DNA of 64,000 nt from Candidatus Gastranaerophilales bacterium (lineage in GTDB: Bacteria > Cyanobacteriota > Vampirovibrionia > Gastranaerophilales > Gastranaerophilaceae): the NCBI GenBank assembly GCA_944322785.1, contig CALUPW010000002.1, positions 62,001 to 126,000 on the forward strand. Direction: 5' to 3'. Position 1 is the stretch's first letter. Each line of letters opens with the position of its first letter. This document shows, in pieces, positions 1 to 9,749 of the stretch. Made by a program: the position numbers and the translations under genes. The notes under the pieces were generated by a model, which had not been told where the DNA came from, made no database searches, and worked only from the letters and a program-made list of their open reading frames with translations.

Positions 1-834
1 TTCATTTCAATCGGCGGGCCTATGAATACAAAAAATATGGCACGTGCGGATATGAAAAAACTTGCAAAGCGTTCAGCTGCAACAAAACCTTTGTCGGAAA
101 AACTTTTGACCCGTTCCGCAAACGGTGAGGCAAGCTGGGTTATAGCGGATGTTCCGACGCATGCTCTGGCACAGGAAGCAAAAATGTCTTTTGATGAATA
201 TTCAGACTTTTTATTTAAAGCCTGTTATCTGGATTTGGAAGATCCTGTTGCAAAGTTAAAAGAGATGGATGAAAAACAAACTAAATGGGCAAATTATCTG
301 AACGGTGTTAAAAAAATCAGAATAACGGGTGATAGAACTGATATAACTTTCGGTGTTGAAGGAAGAAAATGGATAAGCTGTTCAGGGCTTAACAATTATC
401 CTGACGGTGAAGTTTTCACTTCCCCTGTAGAAAATTATATTAACGGCGAAATCTATTTTGATTTTCCGCAGTTATACAGAGGAAACGAAGCACATGGTGT
501 GCATCTTTGGATTGAGAACGGAAAAATAGTAAATGCAAAAGCCGATAAAGGTGAAGATTTTCTTAATGCAATGCTTGATACGGATGAAGGCTCAAGAGGT
601 ATCGGCGAAATTGCAATCGGAACAAACGATTGTATTCAGGATGTAACCGGAAATATTCTTTTTGATGAAAAAATTGGCGGCTCAATTCATATGGCAGCAG
701 GTGCATCTTATCCCGAAACAGGCGGCAAAAACATCTCAGGACTTCACTGGGACATGATTAAAGGCATGAAAGAGGGAGGAAAAATTTTTGCCGACGGCAA
801 TTTGATTTATGAAAACGGAAAGTTTATAATATAA
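1..834 (+). CDS. M29-family aminopeptidase, C-terminal part (cut by window edge)
   Basis: The frame is open from base 1, so this is the C-terminal ~277 residues of a protein that usually has 370-410. Family M29 (AmpS/aminopeptidase T) enzymes are cytosolic dinuclear-metal exopeptidases. The recognisable metal-site segments are all present: PDGEVFTSP, GIGEIAIGTN, the His of GSIHMAAGASYPE, and HWDMIKG near the end. The Met at base 22 is internal, since the reading frame continues upstream with no ribosome-binding site there. A strong hairpin terminator begins at the stop codon. The family call is firm; the preferred substrate cannot be told. Confidence 0.9.
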   Translation, partial: FISIGGPMNTKNMARADMKKLAKRSAATKPLSEKLLTRSANGEASWVIADVPTHALAQEAKMSFDEYSDFLFKACYLDLEDPVAKLKEMDEKQTKWANYLNGVKKIRITGDRTDITFGVEGRKWISCSGLNNYPDGEVFTSPVENYINGEIYFDFPQLYRGNEAHGVHLWIENGKIVNAKADKGEDFLNAMLDTDEGSRGIGEIAIGTNDCIQDVTGNILFDEKIGGSIHMAAGASYPETGGKNISGLHWDMIKGMKEGGKIFADGNLIYENGKFII

Positions 835-862
835 AAACGGTTTTTAAAACCGTTTTTTTTTT
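834..862. terminator. Rho-independent terminator after the aminopeptidase
   Basis: Arms AAAACGGTTTT (834-844) and AAAACCGTTTT (846-856) are followed by a long T run. The hairpin also separates the convergent prepilin gene on the minus strand. Confidence 0.85.
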
Positions 863-1528
863 TTATTTCAAAAGCCAGCTTTGATAATAGCATGGCGGAT
901 GTTTACAAAAGGAAGATTGTGTAAAAACGTCTTTATTTTGATAAGGGCTTATTTTTCGATATTTTTGAGCGTTGTTTGCCCGGGTATTGTTTATATCAGC
1001 GAATGTAAATATCCACCTGTCTTTTCCAAATTGGTTAGGATTTGAAAATCCGTTAGTGTCAACAAGATACAAATTTTCTTCAAATGCATATGTACACCAG
1101 TTTCTGCCTGAACCGTCAATAAAACATGAACTACGACCATCATCTGCGGGTTGACCGCTGTCAAGATTTATTCCGTCACTGCTATTGCCGGTTGAACAGC
1201 TTCCGCCGCAGACTGTATCCCCCTTTTTCCAGCAGCGGTGAATGTCTTTGTTCCCGCAATCTGTTAATACTTTAAATTTGTTTTTCATCAAATTGAATTC
1301 TTCCTCTGTAGCTGCTTTTTCATACTGTGCAGTTCTGGTAAATTCCTGATTAATAAAACCGGATTGAAATGCATTCGATAAATCAGCATAAGCCTTTTTG
1401 TAAGCACTTTTAAATTGTACTTCCTGATATTTGTTTATCAGCGCCGGCAAAGTCATTGCAGCAATAATGCCAATAATTCCGAGTGTAATTAATACTTCAG
1501 CCATAGTAAATGAAGATTTATAATTCAT
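863..1528 (-). CDS. prepilin-like protein (N-terminal methylation motif)
   Basis: 221 residues. A short basic leader (MNYKSS) is followed by FTMAEVLITLGIIG and a hydrophobic helix of about 20 residues, the class III signal and N-terminal helix of type IV pilins and pseudopilins. Such proteins are cleaved and N-methylated by a prepilin peptidase and assembled at the inner membrane. The Glu at +5 of the mature helix is present (AEVL). The rest is Cys-rich (DCGNKDIHRCW, VCGGSCSTG, SSFCKHPPCYY), suggesting disulfide bonds outside the membrane. AAGGA precedes the ATG. Unlike the paralogues at 11270 and 46467, its 5' end is not interrupted by repeats. Whether it forms a pilus, a pseudopilus or another surface structure is unknown. 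Confidence 0.75.
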   Translation of the reverse strand: MNYKSSFTMAEVLITLGIIGIIAAMTLPALINKYQEVQFKSAYKKAYADLSNAFQSGFINQEFTRTAQYEKAATEEEFNLMKNKFKVLTDCGNKDIHRCWKKGDTVCGGSCSTGNSSDGINLDSGQPADDGRSSCFIDGSGRNWCTYAFEENLYLVDTNGFSNPNQFGKDRWIFTFADINNTRANNAQKYRKISPYQNKDVFTQSSFCKHPPCYYQSWLLK

Positions 1529-1598
1529 CCATAATTCCTTATATTACAATTCTATTACATATACTTTATGTCTAATAAAAGAATTATAATATATCGAT

Positions 1599-1625
1599 TT
1601 AATTTTGTCAATTCGATAAAATTAA
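1599..1625. promoter_or_regulatory. inverted repeat overlapping the -10 of the HTH gene
   Basis: TTAATTTT (1599-1606) and AAAATTAA (1618-1625) form a perfect 8-bp inverted repeat with 11 nt between. The right arm overlaps the TAAAAT -10 (1617-1622) of the XRE gene that starts at 1629. This placement suits an autoregulatory operator, which is inference. Confidence 0.4.
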
Positions 1626-1628
1626 TAA

Positions 1629-1847
1629 ATGGATAAAAATGATTTCTTGAAATTAGGCTACAAAATTAAATATGAAAGAAATAAAAGAGGGCTTTCTCAA
1701 CTTGATTTATCTTTAAAAACAGGATTAACAACACGCTCTCTGTCAAGGATTGAATGTGGTATAATTGATCCCAAATATTCTACTCTTGCTAAAATAGCAG
1801 AGGCGTTTGAGATAGATATTTGTGAGCTTTTACGATTTCAGCTATAA
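1629..1847 (+). CDS. small XRE-family HTH transcriptional regulator
   Basis: 72 residues, almost entirely one Cro/C1-type helix-turn-helix: KIKYERNKRGLSQLDLSLKTG forms helices 1-3 and TTRSLSRIECG the recognition segment, with PKYSTLAKIAEAFEID closing the fold. There is no partner domain, so it is a DNA-binding protein of the single-domain repressor or antitoxin type. No Shine-Dalgarno (SD) sequence is visible. A TAAAAT hexamer ends exactly 6 nt before the ATG, so the mRNA is probably leaderless. The inverted repeat over that -10 points to autoregulation. Its targets are unknown. Confidence 0.8.
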   Translation: MDKNDFLKLGYKIKYERNKRGLSQLDLSLKTGLTTRSLSRIECGIIDPKYSTLAKIAEAFEIDICELLRFQL

Positions 1848-1850
1848 ACA

Positions 1851-1889
1851 AAAATTCCGGTAAGTACTTGTTACCGGAATTTTGTTTTT
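1851..1889. terminator. bidirectional terminator between convergent small genes
   Basis: 13-nt perfect arms AAAATTCCGGTAA (1851-1863) and TTACCGGAATTTT (1871-1883) have a 7-nt loop, with T-rich flanks on both sides. It serves the XRE gene on plus and the small gene on minus. Confidence 0.85.
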
Positions 1890-1901
1890 ATTGAATAAAC
1901 A

Positions 1902-2090
1902 CTAAACAAGACCTAAAACTTTTTTGTACCAGGAAAATGTTTCCAACTCAAGACCGTTAAAGGTGGTTTTTAAGCATTGTTTTTTCAAGTAAGCTTCAAA
2001 TTCATCATTAAATTTTGATCTAACCTTCCTGGTTTTTACCCCTAATTTTTTTGCAGTTTCCATACAGTTAGTCTCCTTTTCTAATACCAT
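1902..2090 (-). CDS. small hypothetical protein (62 aa)
   Basis: Short, basic, soluble protein (MVLEKETNCMETAKKLG...), with no recognised domain. The ETAKKLGVKTRKVRSKF stretch looks like a helix-turn-helix half but is too short to call. The chosen ATG at 2090 follows GAGGGG with 7-nt spacing. A later ATG at 2063 follows AAGGAG with 9-nt spacing and would give 53 residues. A TATAAT lies about 25 nt upstream. A real gene is likely, given the RBS and the terminator placed just beyond it; the function is unknown. Confidence 0.5.
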   Translation of the reverse strand: MVLEKETNCMETAKKLGVKTRKVRSKFNDEFEAYLKKQCLKTTFNGLELETFSWYKKVLGLV

Positions 2091-2272
2091 TACGATACCC
2101 CTCAAATTTATTGTTATATTATAACGTATATAAATTACTTTTACTACACTCTTGAGAATTACTTCTTGCGAATCCGTCTTAAAAATACAATAATATCTTT
2201 AAATTTTTGCATGTAAATTTTTTGTAAACCTGTGGAATATTTTTGAAAATTATTTCATGTTACAATCAGCTT

Positions 2273-3193
2273 ATGATTTTTATAGGCGAAAATATTCATG
2301 TGATTTCCAAATCGGTGCGGGAAGCTCTGATAAATCATGACGAAAATTTTTTGAAAAATTTGATTAAACTTCAAACAAAAATGGATTATACTGATTTGAA
2401 TGCAGGGCCTGCATCCGGTGAATTAAAAGGAATATTATCATGGCTGTGCCCTGTTGTCGAACAAAATTCCGGCTTGAAAATTTCGCTTGATACAACAAAT
2501 TTTGAGGAAATGAAAAGCGCTTTTAATTTTATTAAAAATAAAGAAGATGTTTTTTTAAACAGTGCCTCAAACGATTTGAAAAAACTTGATTTGATGATAG
2601 AACTTGCGCTTAAATATAATTGCAATCTGGTTCTTTTAACAATGTCAAAGGAAGCCGGTATCCCGAAAACTGCGGATGAAAGACTGGAGATTGCATTTCA
2701 AATTTATGAAAGATGTATAGAAAAAGGACTTTCTTCCGAAAGACTGTTTTTTGATCCGCTCGTTCTTCCTGTTTCGGCAGCTCAATCACAGGGGGTTGAA
2801 TGTCTTAATACATTAAAAATGATTAAAGAAAGTTTTGACCCGCCTGTTAAAACAATAATCGGTCTTTCAAATATTTCAAACGGAGTTTCTCATGAAATTC
2901 GTCCGTTAATCAACAGAGTGTTCGGAGTGCTTGCATACGGTGCGGGTTTGGACGCTGTTATTATGGATGCAAAAGATGATGAACTTTATCGAATTCTTAA
3001 AATGCTTGATGTAAAAAATCCGGCAGATGAAATCGACAAATTATATTTAAACATTTCTGATATGATTGCAAATTTCGGAGAAATTGAGGATTTAATGTAC
3101 GACAGAACGGATGAATTTCAGATAAAAATAATTAAAACCTGCGAGGTTCTTTTAAACAGAAAAATTTATTCTAACAGCTTTGCACAAGTTTAA
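2273..3193 (+). CDS. pterin-binding (DHPS-like) methyltetrahydrofolate methyltransferase-type protein
   Basis: 306 residues with the TIM-barrel pattern of the dihydropteroate synthase/MeTr superfamily: MIFIGENIHVIS at strand 1, YTDLNAGPASGE, KISLDTTN, VFLNSAS, VVLL-type strand NLVLLTMSKEAGIP, LFFDPLVLPVS and TIIGLSNISNGV. This resembles the methyl-H4folate:corrinoid methyltransferases (AcsE, the MetH pterin domain) more than folate-synthesis DHPS. It would bind methyl-H4folate and pass the methyl group to a corrinoid, but no corrinoid protein lies nearby. An in-frame ATG at 2243 is rejected: TACAAT (2261-2266), an extended -10 with TG at 2258-2259, ends 6 nt before the ATG at 2273. The physiological acceptor is unknown. 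Confidence 0.75.
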   Translation: MIFIGENIHVISKSVREALINHDENFLKNLIKLQTKMDYTDLNAGPASGELKGILSWLCPVVEQNSGLKISLDTTNFEEMKSAFNFIKNKEDVFLNSASNDLKKLDLMIELALKYNCNLVLLTMSKEAGIPKTADERLEIAFQIYERCIEKGLSSERLFFDPLVLPVSAAQSQGVECLNTLKMIKESFDPPVKTIIGLSNISNGVSHEIRPLINRVFGVLAYGAGLDAVIMDAKDDELYRILKMLDVKNPADEIDKLYLNISDMIANFGEIEDLMYDRTDEFQIKIIKTCEVLLNRKIYSNSFAQV

Positions 3194-3297
3194 ATTTTAT
3201 GCTAAAATAATGTTGAGAATTAAGTAAAAATTCTAAAATATGCCCGCCAAAAATTGCGGAATAAGGTTTTAAGGTTATTAAAATTAGGAGCGGAACA

Positions 3298-5403
3298 ATT
3301 AAAAAGCAGTTATTAATAATTTCGGCAGTTTTATCACTTGTTCTAACGGCAAATATTAAGGCGGAAGCTTATATGCCGCCCGAAGCTAATGTTTTGTATC
3401 AGCAGGCATGCACCCTTGAATATCAGCACAATTACAATGATGCCATTGCAAAAGTTCTTGAGGCAATCAAGATTGCCGGTGAAGATGCTCTGCTTTACAC
3501 AAAACTCGCAGGGCTGTATTCCGATACCGACCAGTATGACAAGGCAATCGAGGCATACAACACGGTTGTAAAACTCCGGCCTGATGATGCTTTTGTTTAT
3601 ATCAGTATCGGAAATATTTATGAAACTCAGGCAAAATACATTCAGGCGCTGGAAGCTTACAATCAGGCATTAAAAATTTTTCCGCAGTACAAATATAATT
3701 ATTTGAATATTGCAAACGTTCAATATCAAATGAATGATTACAAAGCCGCAATTGAAAATTATACAAAATTTTTAGAAACTTATTCAAATCACAAAGAAGC
3801 AAGAGAAAGTCTTGCAAATGCATATCTTGCATCCAAAGAACCGGACAAAGCGGTTGAGGAATATGCAAAATTGTATGAAGCGGATTCTGTAAAGTTCAAA
3901 GATTTTGCAAATTACGGTCTTGCGCTTTTCCAGACAAAAAATTATGCAAAAGCAGTTGAATTTTTGGAAAAAGCTGTTGAAAAAGATCCTGACAGTTTGA
4001 CTTCTCACATAAGTCTTGCGCTTTCATATCAGGAACTTGAAAAAGACGAACTTGCACTGAAAGAGTATCAGACGGTTTTTGAACAGGCTCCTAATTTGCA
4101 TTCGGTAAGATTTGATTATGCAAATCTTCTTGCAGATATGGGTAAAAACGGCGAGGCAATTGCCCAGTACAAAATTTATGTTACACATTATCCGAAAGAC
4201 GTCCGTGCATACAAAAATCTCGGGTTAGTCTATAAACGGATGAACGATTTTGAAAATACGATTGCAAATTATGAAAAAGCAATTGCTCTTGACGGTGATG
4301 ATGTAAATTTGAAAAAAGAACTTGCGAACTGTTATCATATGAAAAAAGATTATATGACAGCACTCAAATATTATGATGAAGTTTTGCAGGTAAAACCTGA
4401 TGATTATGATACAAAAGTCAATAAAGCAATTGCCTTTCATGCTCTTAACAGATATGATGATGCAATTGAATTATACAAAGAAATTCTCTCTCAAAAGCCG
4501 AATCCGGTTGTTGAAGGCAATTTGACAGACGCATTGATTGCACAGGGTGAAGTTGATTTAAACGCAAACAACTTTACCAAGGCTCAAGAAGAATTTGAAC
4601 AGGCAGTTGCACGTGGAGCAAAAGACAGTTTTGCCTATTACGGGCTTGCAAAAGCTTACCGTGCAAACGGCGTAAATGACAAAGCTGCCGAGTTTTATGA
4701 AAAAGCAGTTTCAATGGCGCCTGACAAAGTTCTTTACAGTAACGAATACGCAGAGTTTATAGCGGAAACCAGCGCCGCCGCTGCAGCGGCAGCAGCAAAA
4801 GCGGAAACGGCAGCCGAAACCGCCGGTGCTGAAACAACACCTGTTACAACTCCGATTAATACTCAAAATCCTGAGGATGGCAAGCTTCCTTCAATAAGTC
4901 TTGAAAACGGGGAAGATGAAAATGTTGTAAATGTTGCAAATACTGATAAAAGTAAGGATTTAATTTTAAAAGGCGATGAAAATTACAGAAAAGATGAATT
5001 TGATGAGGCTTTAAAAAATTACAAATCCGCACTTAAAATAAACCCGAATGATGAAGTAACGCTTTTAAAAATCGGAAATATCTACAAACTTCAGGATGAC
5101 AATAATAAGGCTCTTGATTTTTACAAAAAAGCAATTTTTGTAAATCCTGATTATACCGACGGCTGGTTTAATCTCGGGCTTGTTTATGCAAACGACAACA
5201 ACATTGACAAGAGCATGGAATGTTTCAACAAAGTTATCGGATTGAATGCCGAGTATGCTTATGCATATTATGCGCTTGCAATAGCTTATGAAGGCGAAGA
5301 TAATAAAGAAGCCGCAATTAAAAATTATCAGCTTTTCTTGAAATACAACAAAGATACAAGCATGGTAAAGGTTGTTGAGGACAGGATTAACAGTTTGCAG
5401 TAA
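3298..5403 (+). CDS. secreted TPR-repeat protein, probable ATT start codon
   Basis: The first ATG is at 3373, but the open frame extends upstream into a clear signal peptide, (M)KKQLLIISAVLSLVLTANIKA. It begins at ATT 3298, 7 nt after an AGGAG Shine-Dalgarno (3286-3290). From there the protein is 701 residues. After the signal come about a dozen TPR units (A-x-L-Y-x-K-A-I-x-L-x-P type), then an Ala/Glu/Thr-rich linker around residues 490-545 (STSAAAAAAA-like), then about four more TPRs. TPR arrays are protein-interaction scaffolds; this one would act in the periplasm. It overlaps the following lipoprotein gene as TAATG, so the two are translationally coupled. The fold is certain; the partner is unknown. 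Confidence 0.85.
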   Translation: MKKQLLIISAVLSLVLTANIKAEAYMPPEANVLYQQACTLEYQHNYNDAIAKVLEAIKIAGEDALLYTKLAGLYSDTDQYDKAIEAYNTVVKLRPDDAFVYISIGNIYETQAKYIQALEAYNQALKIFPQYKYNYLNIANVQYQMNDYKAAIENYTKFLETYSNHKEARESLANAYLASKEPDKAVEEYAKLYEADSVKFKDFANYGLALFQTKNYAKAVEFLEKAVEKDPDSLTSHISLALSYQELEKDELALKEYQTVFEQAPNLHSVRFDYANLLADMGKNGEAIAQYKIYVTHYPKDVRAYKNLGLVYKRMNDFENTIANYEKAIALDGDDVNLKKELANCYHMKKDYMTALKYYDEVLQVKPDDYDTKVNKAIAFHALNRYDDAIELYKEILSQKPNPVVEGNLTDALIAQGEVDLNANNFTKAQEEFEQAVARGAKDSFAYYGLAKAYRANGVNDKAAEFYEKAVSMAPDKVLYSNEYAEFIAETSAAAAAAAAKAETAAETAGAETTPVTTPINTQNPEDGKLPSISLENGEDENVVNVANTDKSKDLILKGDENYRKDEFDEALKNYKSALKINPNDEVTLLKIGNIYKLQDDNNKALDFYKKAIFVNPDYTDGWFNLGLVYANDNNIDKSMECFNKVIGLNAEYAYAYYALAIAYEGEDNKEAAIKNYQLFLKYNKDTSMVKVVEDRINSLQ

Positions 5404-5810
5404 TGAAAAGGCTTTTGACTGTATTTGTAATATTATTTGTGATGGTTTTTACGTCTGCCTGCACGGATGAAAAGCCAGGAATTTTATTCAACAAATATCC
5501 GATAACCGAAGATACGGTAATGGGTTATCAACAGGTATTTGAGCGTGGTACAAGAATTTATTATCTTGTTGTAATGCCGGAAAAAATTCATTCACGGTAT
5601 GTTTATCTTCAAATTATCAAAAAAGACAACGATTACGGACGTATGGGGTATAAAATTTATTACGGAAAAAATATTCGTCTTAAAAACGAACACATTTACT
5701 ATTACGACGATTATATCGTAATAAACGAGGGTGGAAGCTATGTTATGCAGATTTTTTCAAGGGACAATCCGCAAAAAGTTCTCACCATGGGCGAATTTTA
5801 TGTGAAATAA
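5403..5810 (+). CDS. small lipoprotein, unknown function
   Basis: 135 residues starting MKRLLTVFVILFVMVF-TSAC. This is a lipoprotein signal peptide with the lipobox cysteine near residue 20, so the mature protein is lipid-anchored in the envelope. The remainder is a Tyr-rich, predicted mostly beta domain (YYLVVMPEKIHSRYVYLQI, YKIYYGKNIRLKNEHIYYYDDY) with no recognised family. The start codon overlaps the stop of the TPR gene by one base (TAATG), implying co-expression and perhaps a complex with that periplasmic scaffold. A terminator follows at 5838. Confidence 0.75.
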   Translation: MKRLLTVFVILFVMVFTSACTDEKPGILFNKYPITEDTVMGYQQVFERGTRIYYLVVMPEKIHSRYVYLQIIKKDNDYGRMGYKIYYGKNIRLKNEHIYYYDDYIVINEGGSYVMQIFSRDNPQKVLTMGEFYVK

Positions 5811-5837
5811 TATGATGAAACAGACACACAAAAAAAA

Positions 5838-5862
5838 ACGGGAGGATAAATCCCGTTTCTTT
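5838..5862. terminator. bidirectional terminator (lipoprotein gene / gyrA)
   Basis: ACGGGA (5838-5843) pairs with TCCCGT (5851-5856). A-runs upstream and T-rich sequence downstream allow use in both directions. A second weak hairpin AACTGA/TCAGTT at about 5870-5886 lies closer to the gyrA stop. Confidence 0.7.
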
Positions 5863-5891
5863 TGTCTTTAACTGATTTTTTCAGTTTTAAA

Positions 5892-8444
5892 TTATTCATC
5901 TCCGTCAAGCAGACTGGTTTGTTCGACATTTATATCCTGCTGAACAGACTTTTGCATATCCGCCGGAATTGCTGTTTCGTCTTCATCCGGATTTAAAATT
6001 TTATTAACAGAAACAACAGTATCATTATCCATAAGATTTTGTGCTCTTACACCTGTTGCCGGTCTGCCCTGACGGCTTATGGAACCTGCATTGATACGTG
6101 TAACGACACCGTTTGCTGTCACCATCATAATGTCATCGGATTCTTTAACTATTGTCAGTGCAACAAGTCTTGATTTAGGTGATTTGAATTTAGTTGCAAT
6201 AAGTCCCAACCCGCCTCTGTTCTGGCTTCTAAATTCGGAAAGCTTGGTGCGTTTTCCAAATCCGTCAGATGTTACAACAAGAAGGTCTGCATCATAGTTT
6301 CTCGGAACAATGTCGCAGCCGACAATTGTGTCGCCGGTTCTTAGTTTCATTGAAGTTACACCTCGTGCACTCCGTCCGAGCGGTCTTAAATCTTCAATCG
6401 GAAATCTGATTGCCATACCGCATGAGGTTCCGATAATAATTTCATCATGTGCGGTTGCAAGTTTAACCCAGCAGAGTTCATCCCCTTCTTCAAGTCCTAT
6501 TGCAATAATTCCGTTGCGGCGGATGTTTGCAAAGTTGTCAAGTTCAATCCGTTTGATGTAGCCTTTGCGGGTCAGCATAATAAGGTTCAAGTCATGAGAG
6601 AAGTTGCTGACCGGAACGACTGCCGTAATTGTTTCATTTTGTTCAATAGGAAGAACATTTACGATAGGAAGTCCTTTTGCCTGACGTCCGCCTTCGGGGA
6701 AGTCGTAAACATTAAGGCTGTAAACCGTTCCTTTTGATGAGAAGAACAGAACTTTATCATGCATCATTGCCGTAAAGAAATGCTGAATGTCATCATCCTC
6801 TTTTGTTTTAATACCTGATTTACCGCGTGTAGCACGATTTTGACGTTCAAATGTATCAAGAGAAATTCGTTTTAAATATCCCTGATGTGTGATAAATACA
6901 GCCATCGGAGTGTTCGGCGTCAAATCCTCAATAGTTACTTCTCCCTGCTCCGGCAGAATTTGTGTTTTTCTGTCATCGCCGTATTTTTCTTTATCTTCAA
7001 GAAGTTCTGTTTTGATAATTTCAAGAATTTTGTGGCGGCTTGCAAGGATGTCTTCGTATTCCGCAATTTTCTTAACAAGTTCGTCATATTCGGCTTTTAC
7101 TTTGTCCTGTTCCAATCCTGTTAATCTTCTTAATTGCATTTCAAGAATAGCGTTAGCCTGATCGGTATCAAGCCCGAATCTGCTCATCAAGCCTTCACGT
7201 GCGTCATCTGTTGTTTTTGAATTTTTGATTAATTCAATAACTTCATCAATTGAACCCAGTGCGATAATCAAACCTGCCAAAATGTGCGCTCTGATTTTTG
7301 CCTTTTTGAGGAAGAAAATTGTTCTTCTTGTTACGATTTCAACTCTGTGTTCAACAAATTCATCCAGAACCTGTTTCAAATTCATCAATCTCGGCTGTTT
7401 GCCGCAGAGTGCCAGCATATTTACACCGAATGTCGTTGCAAGCTGGGTGTATTTGAATAAATTGTTTTTAACAACATCAGGTTTGGCATCCCGTTTAAGC
7501 TCAATTACAATTCTCATCCCTTCACGGTCGGATTCGTCACGGATATCTGATATGCCTGTAATTCTCTGATCTTTTACAAGTTCCGCAATCTTTTCAATCA
7601 GCATTGATTTGTTGACCTGATAAGGGATTTCGGTCACAACAATTGCCGTTCTTGCCTGACGGCCGCCGCCGCCCGCAATTTCTTCAATTGTTGCAACAGC
7701 AGACATTTTGATAGAGCCTCTGCCGGTTTCATAAGCCTGTCTGATATCATTCAATCCTATAATAGTTGCCGCTGTCGGGAAGTCTGGCCCTTTAATATAT
7801 TCCATAAGTTCCGCAACAGTAATGTCAGGGTTGTTGATAAGAGCAATTGTTCCGTCAACGATTTCACAAACGTTGTGCGGCGGAATATTTGTTGCCATAC
7901 CTACAGCAATTCCGGAACATCCGTTCAATAAAAGCATCGGAAGTCTTACAGGCAAAACTGATGGTTCCTGCAAAGAACCGTCAAAGTTCGGTTCAAATTC
8001 AACTGTTTCGCAGTCAATATCAGCAAGCATGGACTGTGTAATTTTATGCATACGGGCTTCAGTGTACCTCATAGCAGCAGCCCCGTCACCGTCAACAGAA
8101 CCGAAGTTTCCGTGTCCGTCGACCGTCAGATATCTTGTGGAAAAGTCCTGAGCCATACGAACTAACGCTTCGTAAACCGCACTGTCGCCGTGAGGGTGGT
8201 ATTTACCTAAAACTTCACCAACAATACGGGCGCATTTCTTAAACGGTTTATCAGGTGTCATCCCGAGTTCGTTCATTGCATACAAAATACGTCTGTGAAC
8301 AGGTTTTAATCCGTCCCTTACATCCGGAAGTGCGCGCCCTACGATTACACTCATCGCATAATCTATATATGAACGTTTCATTTCTTCTCTTATATTAACC
8401 GGAACGATTTTGCCGTCCGAAAACATACTTTGTTGGTTACTCAA
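5892..8444 (-). CDS. gyrA: DNA gyrase subunit A
   Basis: 850 residues, normal for GyrA, which breaks and rejoins DNA in the A2B2 gyrase that introduces negative supercoils. The breakage-reunion domain has [17 protein letters not shown], the [17 protein letters not shown] quinolone region and the catalytic Tyr in [10 protein letters not shown]. The C-terminal six-bladed domain carries a GyrA-box QNRGGLG (canonical QRRGGKG), which supports gyrase rather than topoisomerase IV. The quinolone positions equivalent to E. coli 83 and 87 are Ser and Glu, the usual sensitive state. The start is TTG at 8444, preceded by GGAGG with 8-nt spacing. No gyrB is adjacent. Confidence 0.97.
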   Translation of the reverse strand: MSNQQSMFSDGKIVPVNIREEMKRSYIDYAMSVIVGRALPDVRDGLKPVHRRILYAMNELGMTPDKPFKKCARIVGEVLGKYHPHGDSAVYEALVRMAQDFSTRYLTVDGHGNFGSVDGDGAAAMRYTEARMHKITQSMLADIDCETVEFEPNFDGSLQEPSVLPVRLPMLLLNGCSGIAVGMATNIPPHNVCEIVDGTIALINNPDITVAELMEYIKGPDFPTAATIIGLNDIRQAYETGRGSIKMSAVATIEEIAGGGGRQARTAIVVTEIPYQVNKSMLIEKIAELVKDQRITGISDIRDESDREGMRIVIELKRDAKPDVVKNNLFKYTQLATTFGVNMLALCGKQPRLMNLKQVLDEFVEHRVEIVTRRTIFFLKKAKIRAHILAGLIIALGSIDEVIELIKNSKTTDDAREGLMSRFGLDTDQANAILEMQLRRLTGLEQDKVKAEYDELVKKIAEYEDILASRHKILEIIKTELLEDKEKYGDDRKTQILPEQGEVTIEDLTPNTPMAVFITHQGYLKRISLDTFERQNRATRGKSGIKTKEDDDIQHFFTAMMHDKVLFFSSKGTVYSLNVYDFPEGGRQAKGLPIVNVLPIEQNETITAVVPVSNFSHDLNLIMLTRKGYIKRIELDNFANIRRNGIIAIGLEEGDELCWVKLATAHDEIIIGTSCGMAIRFPIEDLRPLGRSARGVTSMKLRTGDTIVGCDIVPRNYDADLLVVTSDGFGKRTKLSEFRSQNRGGLGLIATKFKSPKSRLVALTIVKESDDIMMVTANGVVTRINAGSISRQGRPATGVRAQNLMDNDTVVSVNKILNPDEDETAIPADMQKSVQQDINVEQTSLLDGDE

Positions 8445-8597
8445 TCTCTTATCCTCCAGTGTCTGTCAATATTCTATATCCATATCATAGCATAAAAACA
8501 AGCTTTTTGGTATTTTTAAATTAATCTTTACAAATCAGTCAAAGCATAATATCCCTGAAAATTTACAACAGTATTCTTTCCATGCTATAATCGGTGT

Positions 8598-9740
8598 ATG
8601 GACAGAAAAGAATTTATAAACGCAAAACGTATTGTCGTAAAATTGGGTACAAATATTCTCCGTAATGATGAAGGTTATGTTTCTTTGCCGAGGGTGTTCT
8701 CATTTATTGAGGATATGGCATCTCTTGTAAAAGCGGGCAAAGAAGTTATTCTTATTACCTCCGGCGCTGTCGGATTAGGACGTAAAAGGCTCGGACTTGA
8801 GGGAACAACAGGAACCGCTTTAAAACAGGCATGCGCCGCAATCGGTCAGGGTAAACTAATGTCAATTTACGAAGGCGGATTTGACACTTACGGACTTGTT
8901 GCCGCACAAATTCTTTTGACGGAAGACGATTTCGGCATAAGAACAAGATATCTGAGTCTTAGAACAACTTTGAACAAGCTTCTTGAACTCGGTGTAATCC
9001 CTGTAATCAACCAGAATGACACTGTTTCAAGCATTGAAGTTGACCCCAGATACGAACACATGCAGGTTTGTTTTTCGGACAATGACAAGTTGTCAGCTCT
9101 TGTGGCAAGTGAACTTGATGCGGATTTGCTTTTGATACTTTCTGATGTGGACGGTTTGTACGACAAAAACCCGAAAGAAAATCCGGACGCAAAAATTATT
9201 CCTGTTGTGAATGAAGTAACGGATGAAATTCTTGAACTCGGAACAGACGCCTCTGCAGGCGGACGCGGCGGCATGAGAACGAAATTGATGGCAGCTCGTA
9301 TGGTGACCCGTTTTGGCGGAAAAGTTCTTATAGCAAACGGTAAAATTCCGTATGTAATCAAAAAAGTTTTTGAGGGAGAAGATATAGGCACAATGTTTCT
9401 TCCGCAAACAGCAGGTTTGTCCGACAAAAAACGCTGGATAGGCTATGCAACCAATATTATCGGTAAAATTAAGGTCAATCAGGGGGCTAAAAAAGCTCTC
9501 GTTGAAAAAGAAAAAAGTCTTTTGCCGATTGGCGTGATTGATGTGATTCATGAATTTGACAAAGGCGATGTTATTTCAATAATTGACGAAGATGAGCATG
9601 AATTTGCACGGGGAATGGTCAATTACGATTCAAAATCCTGCCGCAAGGTTATCGGCTGCCACTCGGATGACATAATTAAAGTTCTCGGTTTCAAAAATTA
9701 CGATGCAATAATAACACGTGATAATATAACAATTTTGTAA
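8598..9740 (+). CDS. proB: glutamate 5-kinase
   Basis: 380 residues. It phosphorylates glutamate to gamma-glutamyl phosphate, the first step of proline synthesis, in the cytosol. The amino-acid-kinase domain (residues ~1-260) shows VVKLGTNIL, ITSGAVGLGRKRL, the NQNDTVS stretch, FSDNDKLSALVA and GGRGGMRTKL. The C-terminal ~100 residues are the PUA domain of the long form of the enzyme. The promoter TATAAT (8586-8591) has an extended TG (8583-8584) and TTTACA at 8562-8567. It ends 6 nt before the ATG, with no SD, so the transcript should be leaderless. proA follows in the same operon. Confidence 0.96.
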   Translation: MDRKEFINAKRIVVKLGTNILRNDEGYVSLPRVFSFIEDMASLVKAGKEVILITSGAVGLGRKRLGLEGTTGTALKQACAAIGQGKLMSIYEGGFDTYGLVAAQILLTEDDFGIRTRYLSLRTTLNKLLELGVIPVINQNDTVSSIEVDPRYEHMQVCFSDNDKLSALVASELDADLLLILSDVDGLYDKNPKENPDAKIIPVVNEVTDEILELGTDASAGGRGGMRTKLMAARMVTRFGGKVLIANGKIPYVIKKVFEGEDIGTMFLPQTAGLSDKKRWIGYATNIIGKIKVNQGAKKALVEKEKSLLPIGVIDVIHEFDKGDVISIIDEDEHEFARGMVNYDSKSCRKVIGCHSDDIIKVLGFKNYDAIITRDNITIL

Positions 9741-9749
9741 GGAGCATAA

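Noticed and set aside
2243-2272. In-frame ATG at 2243 as start of the methyltransferase-like gene
   Set aside because: It lies upstream of the TACAAT promoter (2261-2266), and the family N-terminus begins at MIFIGEN (2273).
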